Part shown: positions 33,912-40,977 of the stretch, piece by piece
Layout of the letters: each line of letters opens with the position of its first letter
How positions within the stretch are numbered: the stretch's first letter is position 1
Assembly: GCA_001429255.1 (NCBI GenBank)
Contig: LMJI01000001.1
Location: forward strand, 2,216,310 to 2,280,309
Length of the DNA: 64,000 nt
Source: Cellulomonas sp. Root930
GTDB lineage: Bacteria; Actinomycetota; Actinomycetes; Actinomycetales; Cellulomonadaceae
Direction: 5' to 3'
The notes under the pieces: generated by a model
What the model was told of the DNA's origin: nothing
Seen by the model: only the letters and a program-made list of their open reading frames with translations
Database searches by the model: none
Program-made: the position numbers and the translations under genes

Positions 33912-33992
33912 CGATGATCCGGGTGGGACGGGTTGGCAGTCGGTCCGGCACCGACGCAACACGCTCACCAGCAAGGACATCAGGAGGACATC

Positions 33993-34346
33993 GTGCGGCT
34001 CACGACGCTGCTCGACACGGTGAACCAGGGCGGATCCGGCGCGTGGCCCCTCACCGACAGCACTTCGGCGACCGACGACCGCCAGACGTTCGACCAGCTC
34101 GTCGCCGACTTCATCCCGTGCCGGGCGGGCGACCCCGAGCTCTGGTTCGCCGAGCGGACGGCCGAGGTCGAACGGGCCAAGGCTCTGTGCCGCGAGTGCC
34201 CGCTGATCGAAGGATGCCTGGCCGGCGCCATCGAGCGCGCCGAGCCGTGGGGCGTCTGGGGCGGCGAGGTGTTCGTCGGTGGCGTGGTGGTCGCGACCAA
34301 GCGTGGTCGTGGTCGCCCGCGGAAGAACGCAGCCCCGGCGGCCTGA
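33993..34346 (+). CDS. whiB7: WhiB7 transcriptional regulator
   Basis: This 117-residue WhiB-family protein binds a [4Fe-4S] cluster through C43, C66, C69 and C75. It has the WGVWGGE turn (about 86-92) used to contact the sigma factor and a C-terminal AT-hook RGRGRPRKN (about 104-112), which marks WhiB7 among WhiB proteins. WhiB7 activates intrinsic antibiotic-resistance genes and its own promoter. The GTG at 33993 has a perfect SD AGGAGG (33982-33987) 5 nt away. It follows uvrD2 and a leader with an attenuator. Confidence 0.95.
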   Translation: MRLTTLLDTVNQGGSGAWPLTDSTSATDDRQTFDQLVADFIPCRAGDPELWFAERTAEVERAKALCRECPLIEGCLAGAIERAEPWGVWGGEVFVGGVVVATKRGRGRPRKNAAPAA

Positions 34347-34358
34347 GGCCGTCGGCAC

Positions 34359-35366
34359 TCAACCCTGCGCGCCCACCAGCGACGCGGGGAGGGCGGTGCA
34401 CCCACACTCGGGGTGCACCGCCCACGTGCGTCTGCGCGGCACCGCGTCCGGCAGGGAGACCTCGTACGTGACACCGGCGCCCAGGCCGACGAGCCCGTCC
34501 AGGTGGGCGAGCACGGCCGCGGCCCCGATCCCCGCGCAGACTGCGGCCGGCACGGCCGGCTCGCTCGGGGTCGTACCGGTCCGCAGCTGGACGGCCAGGG
34601 TCGGCCACGCGTCGTCGGCGTCGCTGCGGTGCAGGTCCAGGCAGCGCAGGCAGGGTCCGGCGCCCGGCACGACGAGCGGGCCGACGACCGTGTCCGCCTC
34701 CCGGACGACGACCCCGAGGTGCGCCGTGGCCCCGGAGACCAGCGCGGGAGCGCGCACCGGGTCGGCCACCCCGTCCTCCACCAGCACCACGACGTCCGGC
34801 CGACGGTCCGACACCGTCGACACGTGCGGCGCCACGTCGCGCAGCAGCCGCGCAGCCACGTGCTCGCGCGCGGAGCCCGCGTCGGCCCACCTGTACCCGC
34901 AGACGCCGACGTCGGTCGACCGCACCGGTCGCTCGTCGTCGAGCAGCAGGGTGCCGACGCCCGCGGCGGCGAGCCCCACCGCGATGCCCAGCCCGGTCGG
35001 CCCCAGGCCGAGGACGGCCACCACCCGGTCCGCCCGGGCCCGGACGAGCCGGGTGCCGTCCCCGTCGGGCCGCAGCAGGGACCACACGTCCGCGTCGACC
35101 GCCGCCGGTCCGCGCAGGACCGCCGCGGGCGGCCGAGCGTCGGTGAGCCGGGCGTCGACGAGCACGGCGACCAGCGCGCGGGCGCGCTCGACGTCGACGG
35201 CGCGGGCGACCAGCTCGGTCAGGTCCGTCCGGGGGTCGACGGACATCAGCAGGTCCGCGTCCGCGGGGGTGAGGTCGGTCAGGCGGACGGCCCAGCGCGG
35301 GTCGGTGCCCACCTGGACCTCGGTGGTGGTGCGTCGCAGCACCCGCAGCCCGGCGCGCAGTCGCAT
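34359..35366 (-). CDS. ThiF/E1-like protein (TOMM cyclodehydratase-like)
   Basis: This is a 335-residue protein. The N-terminal 100 residues resemble the small winged-helix domain found before E1-like proteins of azole-peptide clusters. The central Rossmann part has VAVLGLGPTGLG (about 118-128) and a following LLDDERPV acidic motif. GPCLRCLDLHR holds a CxxC, and a second Cys pair (HPECGC) lies near the end, together a likely zinc site. No precursor peptide or partner enzyme is nearby, so its modification target is unknown. The ATG at 35364-35366 has an AGGGG SD. Mycobacteria have a similar gene beside whiB7 (from memory). Confidence 0.82.
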   Translation of the reverse strand: MRLRAGLRVLRRTTTEVQVGTDPRWAVRLTDLTPADADLLMSVDPRTDLTELVARAVDVERARALVAVLVDARLTDARPPAAVLRGPAAVDADVWSLLRPDGDGTRLVRARADRVVAVLGLGPTGLGIAVGLAAAGVGTLLLDDERPVRSTDVGVCGYRWADAGSAREHVAARLLRDVAPHVSTVSDRRPDVVVLVEDGVADPVRAPALVSGATAHLGVVVREADTVVGPLVVPGAGPCLRCLDLHRSDADDAWPTLAVQLRTGTTPSEPAVPAAVCAGIGAAAVLAHLDGLVGLGAGVTYEVSLPDAVPRRRTWAVHPECGCTALPASLVGAQG

Positions 35367-35499
35367 GGGTCCCCTCTCGGCGTCGGGGGCCACCCTGGCA
35401 GCGCTGTCGCGGGCTGCGCGGGCGTCGTCCACAGGCCCGGACATGCCGAAGGGCACCGTCCGCGCGGACGATGCCCTCGGGCGGGTGCGGTGGTGGTGC

Positions 35500-35658
35500 T
35501 CAGGCCTTGCCGAGGATGCGGTTGAGCTTGGTGCCGCACACCGGACAGACGGCCTTGGCCATCCTGCGACCGGATTCCGAGATCACGACGTCGCCCTCGG
35601 CCTCGCGCTTCTCCTTGCACTTCACGCAGTAGAACTCGCCTGCATACGTCTCAGCCAT
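35500..35658 (-). CDS. Small zinc-ribbon protein, DUF5679 type
   Basis: This 52-residue protein carries two CxxC pairs (FYCVKCKEK and AVCPVCGTK), so it should bind one zinc ion as a ribbon. Its sequence MAETYAGEFYCVKCKEKRE matches the DUF5679 small-protein type known from actinobacteria. The ATG at 35656-35658 has SD GGGAGG with 7-nt spacing. The function is unknown. It lies upstream of the ThiF-like gene on the same strand with 133 bp between them. Confidence 0.85.
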   Translation of the reverse strand: MAETYAGEFYCVKCKEKREAEGDVVISESGRRMAKAVCPVCGTKLNRILGKA

Positions 35659-35851
35659 GGGGCCCTCCCTCGGTGTCCGTGCACCGGACCGGGGAACCGC
35701 CGGCCGGCGGCTCGGACGTGCTGGTGCAACAACGCCCGCGCGACGTCCACGGTAGTGCTCCAGACGCCCACAGCCCGCGGAATCGTGCAGGACGCGCCGT
35801 GCGCCGACGGGTGAACCGGGGCCCGTGGGCCCTGCGCGCTAGCGTGCACCT

Positions 35852-36571
35852 GTGCAGCCCACGCAGGACCTGTCGCAGGTCGAGATCCGCCGCTCGCGCA
35901 AGCGCGTGCGCACGGTGACGGCCTGGCGCGAGGGCGACCGGACGATCGTGGCCATCCCGGCGCGGTTCACGCGGGCGCAGGAACGTGAGTGGGTGCGTCG
36001 CATGCTCACGCGTCTGGCGACGCAGGAACGCCGCCGTCGCCCGTCGGACGACGAGCTCATGTCCCGCGCCACGGAGCTGGCCGCCAAGTACCTCGGCGGC
36101 CGCGTGCAGCCGACGACCGTCCGGTGGTCCACCAACCAGGGCCGCCGCTGGGGGTCGTGCACGCCGTCGGACGGCTCGATCCGGATCTCCGACCGCGTGC
36201 GCGGCATGCCGCGGTGGGTGCTCGACTACGTGCTGCTGCACGAGCTCGCGCACCTGCTGCACGCCGGGCACGGACCGGACTTCTGGGCGGAGCTCGACAC
36301 CTACCCCCGGACGTTGCGCGCCCGAGGGTTTCTCGAGGGGTACGCGTACGCGGCGGAGCGCGGAGCACAGGCGGCGCCGGGGGAGTCCGACGAGGACGCC
36401 GACCGACCGGCCGACGAGGTCGACGAGGTCGACGACGGCGGGATCGACGAGCCGGAGGACGTCGTGTCCGACGAGGTGGACGTCGACGAGCTCACGGCCG
36501 ACCCGGACGACGAGGCGCTCGGGCAGCTCGAGCTGGACTTCGACGCCCCCGGAGCGTCAGAGACGCGCTGA
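35852..36571 (+). CDS. YgjP/M48-like metallopeptidase with acidic tail
   Basis: This 239-residue protein has the YgjP/WLM-like zinc site HELAHLLHAGHGPDFW (about 130-145): HExxH, a third His, then DFW. It is preceded by RWSTNQGRRWGSCTP, the conserved strand of this family. After about 175 comes an Asp/Glu-rich tail of 60 residues. No signal peptide is seen. Its substrates are unknown. The GTG at 35852 is used. It is convergent with the DUF2342 gene, with a hairpin between them. Confidence 0.88.
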   Translation: MQPTQDLSQVEIRRSRKRVRTVTAWREGDRTIVAIPARFTRAQEREWVRRMLTRLATQERRRRPSDDELMSRATELAAKYLGGRVQPTTVRWSTNQGRRWGSCTPSDGSIRISDRVRGMPRWVLDYVLLHELAHLLHAGHGPDFWAELDTYPRTLRARGFLEGYAYAAERGAQAAPGESDEDADRPADEVDEVDDGGIDEPEDVVSDEVDVDELTADPDDEALGQLELDFDAPGASETR

Positions 36572-36574
36572 GCC

Positions 36575-36603
36575 GCCCGCGGGACGGACCCCGTCGCGCG
36601 GGC
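36575..36603. terminator. Bidirectional hairpin terminator
   Basis: A 13-bp stem with one mismatch is formed by 36575-36587 and 36591-36603 around the loop ACC, between the convergent YgjP-like and DUF2342 genes. No T-tract is present. Confidence 0.6.
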
Positions 36604-36618
36604 GCCGCAGCCGGGCAG

Positions 36619-38019
36619 TCACGCCGTCGGGTCGGCGTCCGGGTCCTCGCCGAGGATCTCGGCCAGTGCGCGGTCCACCTCGGCGGCGTCGTCGACCGCG
36701 GTCGCGCGGCGGGCCGCGTAGCCGGACGGGTCGTCGAGGTCCTCGGTGCCGGGCAGCAGGTCAGGGTGGTCCCACACGGCGTCGCGCGCGGTGGCGCCGT
36801 TGTCGCGCGTGATCTGCGCCCACAGGGCGGCGGCGTCGCGCAGGCGCCGGGGCCGCAGCTCGAGGCCGACCAGGTTGGCGAACGTCTGCTCGGCCGGTCC
36901 GCCGGCGGCACGGCGGCGGCGGATCATCTCGCGCAGAGCCATGGTGTGCGGCAGGTGGGGGAGCGCGGCGGTGGCGGTGACCTCGTCGACCCAGCCCTCC
37001 ACGAGCGCGAGGGCCGTCTCCAGCCGCTCGAGCGCAGCCTTCTGCGCGTCCGTCGTGTGCGGGGCGAACACCCCGCCGGAGAGCGCCTGCTGGAGCGCCG
37101 CCGTGTCGGTGACGTCGATCGAGCGGACGGCCTCCTCCAGCTGGTCGGCGTCGATCGTGATGCCGCGCGCGTACGCCTCGACGGTGGCGAGCAGGTGCGA
37201 GCGCAGCCACGGGACGTGGGTGAACAGGCGGGTGGCGGCCGCCTCGCGCAGGGCGAGGAAGAGGCGAACCTCCTCCGCGGGGGCGTCGAGACCCTCGGCG
37301 AACGCGTCGACGTTGGCCGCGACGAGCGCCGGGGCAGGCCTGTCGAGCAGGGGCAGGCCGATGTCGGTGGTGCCGAACACCTCGTGCGCGAGGGTGCCCG
37401 CGGCCTGGCCCACCTGCATGCCGAAGACCGCCGACCCGAGCTGGCGCAACAGCTGAGCCGGCTCGATCCCGCCGGGCAGGGCGAGCTCGCCGTCCGACCC
37501 GTCGGGCAGGGCACCGCCGAGCGCGCCGACGAGGGCGACGGACAGCGAGGACGCGACCGGCTCGGTCAGGGTGCGCCACGTGGGCAGGGTGGCCTCGACC
37601 CACTCGGCTCGGCTCCACGCGCGGGGAGTGCCGGTGGACGGGGGCAGGTCGGTGGCGGCGTCGAGCCACAGCTCGGCGACCGCGAGCGCGTCGATGACCT
37701 GCCGGGTCTGCCCGGGGCTCAGCGACGGGTCGCCGCCCGCGGCGGCCTGCTGCCGCGCGAGGTCGTGGGCCATCTGCCAGTTGACGGGGTCGTCGCCCGA
37801 GGCGGACAGCAGGGCCTGGACCTGGGCGAACACCTGCTGCAGCGCGGCCGGGTCGTCGGGCAGCCCGGACGCGGCGGCCATGGCGCCGGGGTCGAAGCCG
37901 CGCTCCTGCAGCTCACGGATGGCGTCGTCGGCGCCCTCGCCCAGCATCGCGCGCATGACCTGCTCCCAGGCGGGCACGCCACCATCGGCTCCGGGGACAG
38001 CGGAGTTGTCGGGGCTCAC
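36619..38019 (-). CDS. DUF2342 family protein (annotated zinc-dependent metalloprotease), HExxH lacking
   Basis: This 466-residue protein has DUF2342 features: MQVGQAAGTLAHEVFGTTDIGLPLL (about 205-230), LREAAATRLFTHVPWLRSHLLATVEAYARGI and ALREMIRRRRA. The stretch where some relatives have HExxH reads FTHVPW here, and AHEVFG is HExxG. So no standard zinc site is seen. The GTG at 38017-38019 was chosen because AGGAGG precedes it by 5 nt. It is divergent from the epimerase-like gene. The mycobacterial Rv3195 is its positional counterpart (from memory). Confidence 0.85.
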   Translation of the reverse strand: MSPDNSAVPGADGGVPAWEQVMRAMLGEGADDAIRELQERGFDPGAMAAASGLPDDPAALQQVFAQVQALLSASGDDPVNWQMAHDLARQQAAAGGDPSLSPGQTRQVIDALAVAELWLDAATDLPPSTGTPRAWSRAEWVEATLPTWRTLTEPVASSLSVALVGALGGALPDGSDGELALPGGIEPAQLLRQLGSAVFGMQVGQAAGTLAHEVFGTTDIGLPLLDRPAPALVAANVDAFAEGLDAPAEEVRLFLALREAAATRLFTHVPWLRSHLLATVEAYARGITIDADQLEEAVRSIDVTDTAALQQALSGGVFAPHTTDAQKAALERLETALALVEGWVDEVTATAALPHLPHTMALREMIRRRRAAGGPAEQTFANLVGLELRPRRLRDAAALWAQITRDNGATARDAVWDHPDLLPGTEDLDDPSGYAARRATAVDDAAEVDRALAEILGEDPDADPTA

Positions 38020-38084
38020 ATGGACCTCCTGCGACGATGGGGCCGGCTGCGAACCACGGTAACCACGCAGCACAGGAACGAGGG

Positions 38085-39155
38085 ATGGTGGCCGGGCAAA
38101 TTCGCTCAGGGCGCAGCGCGCGACCGGGGACCGCTCCGGATGAGCCCGAGCGCCCCGACGACGTCGTCGTGATCGGGCGGGGACCGATCGCGTCCGCCGT
38201 CGGCGCTGCCTGGGGTGGACACGTGCGGACCCTCGACGAGGTCCCGGAGCAGGACCCGCAGGACGCGCTGGCGGGTGCCACGGTCGTCGTGCTCGTGACC
38301 CACTCCGGGGACCTCGTCGCGCCGGTGGACAAGGGGCGCCGCGAGCGAGAGGCGGCGATCGTCGCGCACACCCAGCGCGTCCTCGGTGCCGCGCGCGCGG
38401 TGGGGGCGCGGCACGTCGTCGCGATCGGGTCCGCGGTGGTCTACGGCGCGTGGGCCGACCGGCCGGAGATCCAGGACGCCGACCCGCTGCCCCGCACCGA
38501 CGACGCCGCCCGGGACGGGCTGGTGGGTGACCTCCTCGCCGCGGCGGCCGTGCTCGAGCGCGGTCGCCGCCGGTCCCCGCTGGTCACGCAGCTGCGGCCG
38601 GCGGCGGTGGTCGGCGCCGGCGTCGACACCTTCGTCACCCGGCACTTCGAGGCTCCCCGCCTGCTCACCGTGCGGGGCGCGGTCCGTCCGTGGCAGTTCG
38701 TGCACGTCGACGACCTGGCCGCCGCGGCGCGGTTCGCCGTGGACCACGCGCTCGCGGGCGTCCTCACCGTGGGGGCGCCGGACGTGCTCGATCCCGCCCA
38801 GGTCGAGGCCGCCTCGGGGATGCGGCGCGTGGAGCTGGCGGCCGCGACCGCGTTCGGCACCGCCGAGCGGCTGCACCGCGTGGGAGTCCTGCCGGCGCCG
38901 GCCTCGGAGCTCGCGTTCGTCGTCTACCCGTGGACCGTCGCGTCGGACCGTCTGCGCGCGGCCGGGTGGGAACCGCGGTGGTCCAGCGCGGCCTGCCTCG
39001 ACGTCCTGCTCGAGGGGGTCCAGGGCCGGCTCGCCGTCGCCGGACGTCGCGTGGGCACGCGGGACGCCGCCGCGCTCGGGGCGGCGGGGGCTGCCGTCGC
39101 GCTCATCGGCACCGCGGCCGTGTGGCGGCAGGCGCGGGCGCGTCGGCGGGGGTGA
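38085..39155 (+). CDS. NAD-dependent epimerase/SDR-like protein
   Basis: This 356-residue protein has an extended-SDR layout. VVVIGRGPIASAVGAAWGG near residue 25 replaces the usual GxxGxxG. ARHVVAIGSAVVYGAW follows, then QLRPAAVVGAG and RPWQFVHVDDLAAAARFAV, the last typical of sugar-nucleotide epimerases. The usual YxxxK is not visible (the region reads TDDAARDGL), so catalysis is uncertain. One C-terminal hydrophobic segment (about 330-350) may anchor it to the membrane. The ATG at 38085 has SD GAGGG. Confidence 0.75.
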   Translation: MVAGQIRSGRSARPGTAPDEPERPDDVVVIGRGPIASAVGAAWGGHVRTLDEVPEQDPQDALAGATVVVLVTHSGDLVAPVDKGRREREAAIVAHTQRVLGAARAVGARHVVAIGSAVVYGAWADRPEIQDADPLPRTDDAARDGLVGDLLAAAAVLERGRRRSPLVTQLRPAAVVGAGVDTFVTRHFEAPRLLTVRGAVRPWQFVHVDDLAAAARFAVDHALAGVLTVGAPDVLDPAQVEAASGMRRVELAAATAFGTAERLHRVGVLPAPASELAFVVYPWTVASDRLRAAGWEPRWSSAACLDVLLEGVQGRLAVAGRRVGTRDAAALGAAGAAVALIGTAAVWRQARARRRG

Positions 39156-39191
39156 GCGCGACAGGGGATCGTGACAGGGGATGATGTGGGC

Positions 39192-40295
39192 GTGCTCGAG
39201 CAGCCCACCTCCCCGTTCGACGTCGACGAACCCTCCGGCGAGCCCGAACGCGTCAGCCCGCGCTCGCTCACGCTGTCCGTCGGCATGCTGGTCACCGCGC
39301 TGCTGCTCGCCGTGCTGGTCATCCTGCCGGTGCCCTACGCGATCAGCAGCCCGGGCCCGACGCGTGACGTGCTCGGTGAGCACGACGACACGCCGCTGAT
39401 CCAGATCGAGGGCGCCGAGACGTTCGAGTCCACCGGCGAGCTGCGCCTGACCACGGTGTCCGGCACGGGCGGTCCCGGGTTCCCGTCCAGCGCGGTGGGC
39501 GTCGTCCAGGGCTGGCTCTCGCGCTGGACCGTGGTCCAGCCGGTCGAGCTGCTGTACCCGCCGGACCAGACCCAGGACGAGATCGACGAGTCCAACGAGG
39601 CGGAGATGGTCTCCTCGCAGGAGAACGCCACCGTCGCCGCGCTCACCGAGCTGGGGTACGAGGTCCCCGCGACCCTCGTCGTGGCGGGTGCCGTCGAGGG
39701 GACCGACGCCGAGGGCAAGGTCGAGGAGGGGGACGTCATCGTCGCCCTGGACGGCATCGCGGTGCCCGACTACCAGGGGCTGATCGCGCAGCTGGAGCAG
39801 GTGGAGCCGGGCGACACGGTGACGCTCACCGTGCGTCGGCACGGGCAGGCCGTCGACGTCCCGGTCGTCACCGGCGAGAAGGACGACGGTCGGGCCCAGA
39901 TCGGCGTGTTCATCGACCCGTCCTTCGACATGCCGGTGGACGTGACCATCAGCATCGACGACATCGGCGGACCGAGCGCCGGGACCATGTTCGCGCTGGG
40001 GATCATCGACAAGATGACGCCGGAGGACGAGGCGAACGGCAAGGACATCGCCGGGACGGGCACCATCGACGTCACGGGCGAGGTCGGTCCGATCGGCGGC
40101 ATCCGGCAGAAGCTGGCCGGCGCGACTCGCGACGGCGCCACCTGGTTCCTCGCGCCTGCCTCGAACTGCGACGAGGTCGTCGGCCACGTGCCGGACGGGC
40201 TCCGCGTCGTCTCCATCGAGACCTTGCACGACGCCCGCGAGGCGATGACCGCGATCGGCGCGGGCACGGCCGACGACCTGCCGACCTGCCGCTGA
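39192..40295 (+). CDS. Membrane-anchored PDZ / Lon-type serine protease
   Basis: This 367-residue protein has an N-terminal membrane segment (about 28-52), an extracytoplasmic PDZ domain (about 160-235) and a Lon-type S16 catalytic domain. The catalytic Ser is in GGPSAGTMFALGI and the Lys in GGIRQKLAGA. It is a secreted-side Lon-like protease as in Rv3194c (from memory). The GTG at 39192 follows AGGGGA; a GTG at 39171 is in frame but its SD is too close. The TGA stop abuts the convergent PPA1309-family stop with no gap. Confidence 0.9.
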   Translation: MLEQPTSPFDVDEPSGEPERVSPRSLTLSVGMLVTALLLAVLVILPVPYAISSPGPTRDVLGEHDDTPLIQIEGAETFESTGELRLTTVSGTGGPGFPSSAVGVVQGWLSRWTVVQPVELLYPPDQTQDEIDESNEAEMVSSQENATVAALTELGYEVPATLVVAGAVEGTDAEGKVEEGDVIVALDGIAVPDYQGLIAQLEQVEPGDTVTLTVRRHGQAVDVPVVTGEKDDGRAQIGVFIDPSFDMPVDVTISIDDIGGPSAGTMFALGIIDKMTPEDEANGKDIAGTGTIDVTGEVGPIGGIRQKLAGATRDGATWFLAPASNCDEVVGHVPDGLRVVSIETLHDAREAMTAIGAGTADDLPTCR

Positions 40296-40841
40296 TCAGT
40301 CGAGGGTCGAGCGCACCGCGGAGACCAGACCCGGCACCAGGTCGGGACCCTGACCCACCTGGTCGGCGCTGTCGTTCGCGCGGCTGCGGACGGCGCACCA
40401 CGACGGTCCGTCCCGCAGGGCGCCCACCACCAGGCGTACGTCCTGGCGCTCGGGGTGGGCCAGCAGGTAGTCGAGCGCGGCGTCGGCGTCCTGGGGCATC
40501 GCCTCCTCGGCGGCCGGCGGCAGGACCACCCGCTCGACGGTGACCGCCATGCCGTCCACGGTCGACGGCCACGACAGTCCCGCGAGCAGCGTCTCCAGGT
40601 CCGGCGCCTCGGGCAGCTCCTCCTGCTCGACGGACGTGAGGTGGGCCGGGTCGGCCTTCGCCGCGGCCAGCGCCGCCGGGTCCAGCTGGGCCGCGAGGCC
40701 GGGCTCGGTCTGCAGCATCGCCTGCGTGCGGACGAGCGCGAAGACGCGGACCGGGCCGTCCCAGCCGGCCTCGGCGACGTGCTGCTCGATCTCGCGGACG
40801 GATCCGGCCAGTGCGGCCAGTGCAGGGGTGGGTTCGCTCAC
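40296..40841 (-). CDS. PPA1309-family protein
   Basis: This 181-residue soluble protein of unknown function matches the actinobacterial PPA1309 family: VRVFALVRTQAMLQTEP near 30-46, LPEAPDLETLLAGLSWPSTVDGMAVTVERVVLPP near 76-109, and DVRLVVGALRDG near the end. The GTG at 40839-40841 is divergent from the UPF0182 gene with a 136-bp gap. That gap contains the inverted repeat CAGGTTC (40841-40847) / GAACCTG (40866-40872). No domain gives a role. Confidence 0.85.
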   Translation of the reverse strand: MSEPTPALAALAGSVREIEQHVAEAGWDGPVRVFALVRTQAMLQTEPGLAAQLDPAALAAAKADPAHLTSVEQEELPEAPDLETLLAGLSWPSTVDGMAVTVERVVLPPAAEEAMPQDADAALDYLLAHPERQDVRLVVGALRDGPSWCAVRSRANDSADQVGQGPDLVPGLVSAVRSTLD

Positions 40842-40977
40842 AGGTTCATGGTCGCATTCCTGTGGGAACCTGTGCCTCGACCGGCACGTTCAGCGTGCGA
40901 GTGGTGTGCGTCCTGTGCGTGCCCCGCTGTCAGCTGTTGTTCCTGATCTTGTTCCCGACGACGAGGACCGCCACGCC

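Noticed and set aside
39160..39182. Direct repeat GACAGGGGAT x2 before the PDZ-Lon gene
   Set aside because: It is short and contains SD-like AGGGG; it probably reflects ribosome-binding sequence rather than an operator.
40841..40872. CAGGTTC/GAACCTG inverted repeat as an operator in the PPA1309-UPF0182 gap
   Set aside because: The 7-bp arms are 18 bp apart and overlap the PPA1309 start codon region. There is not enough to separate it from chance.
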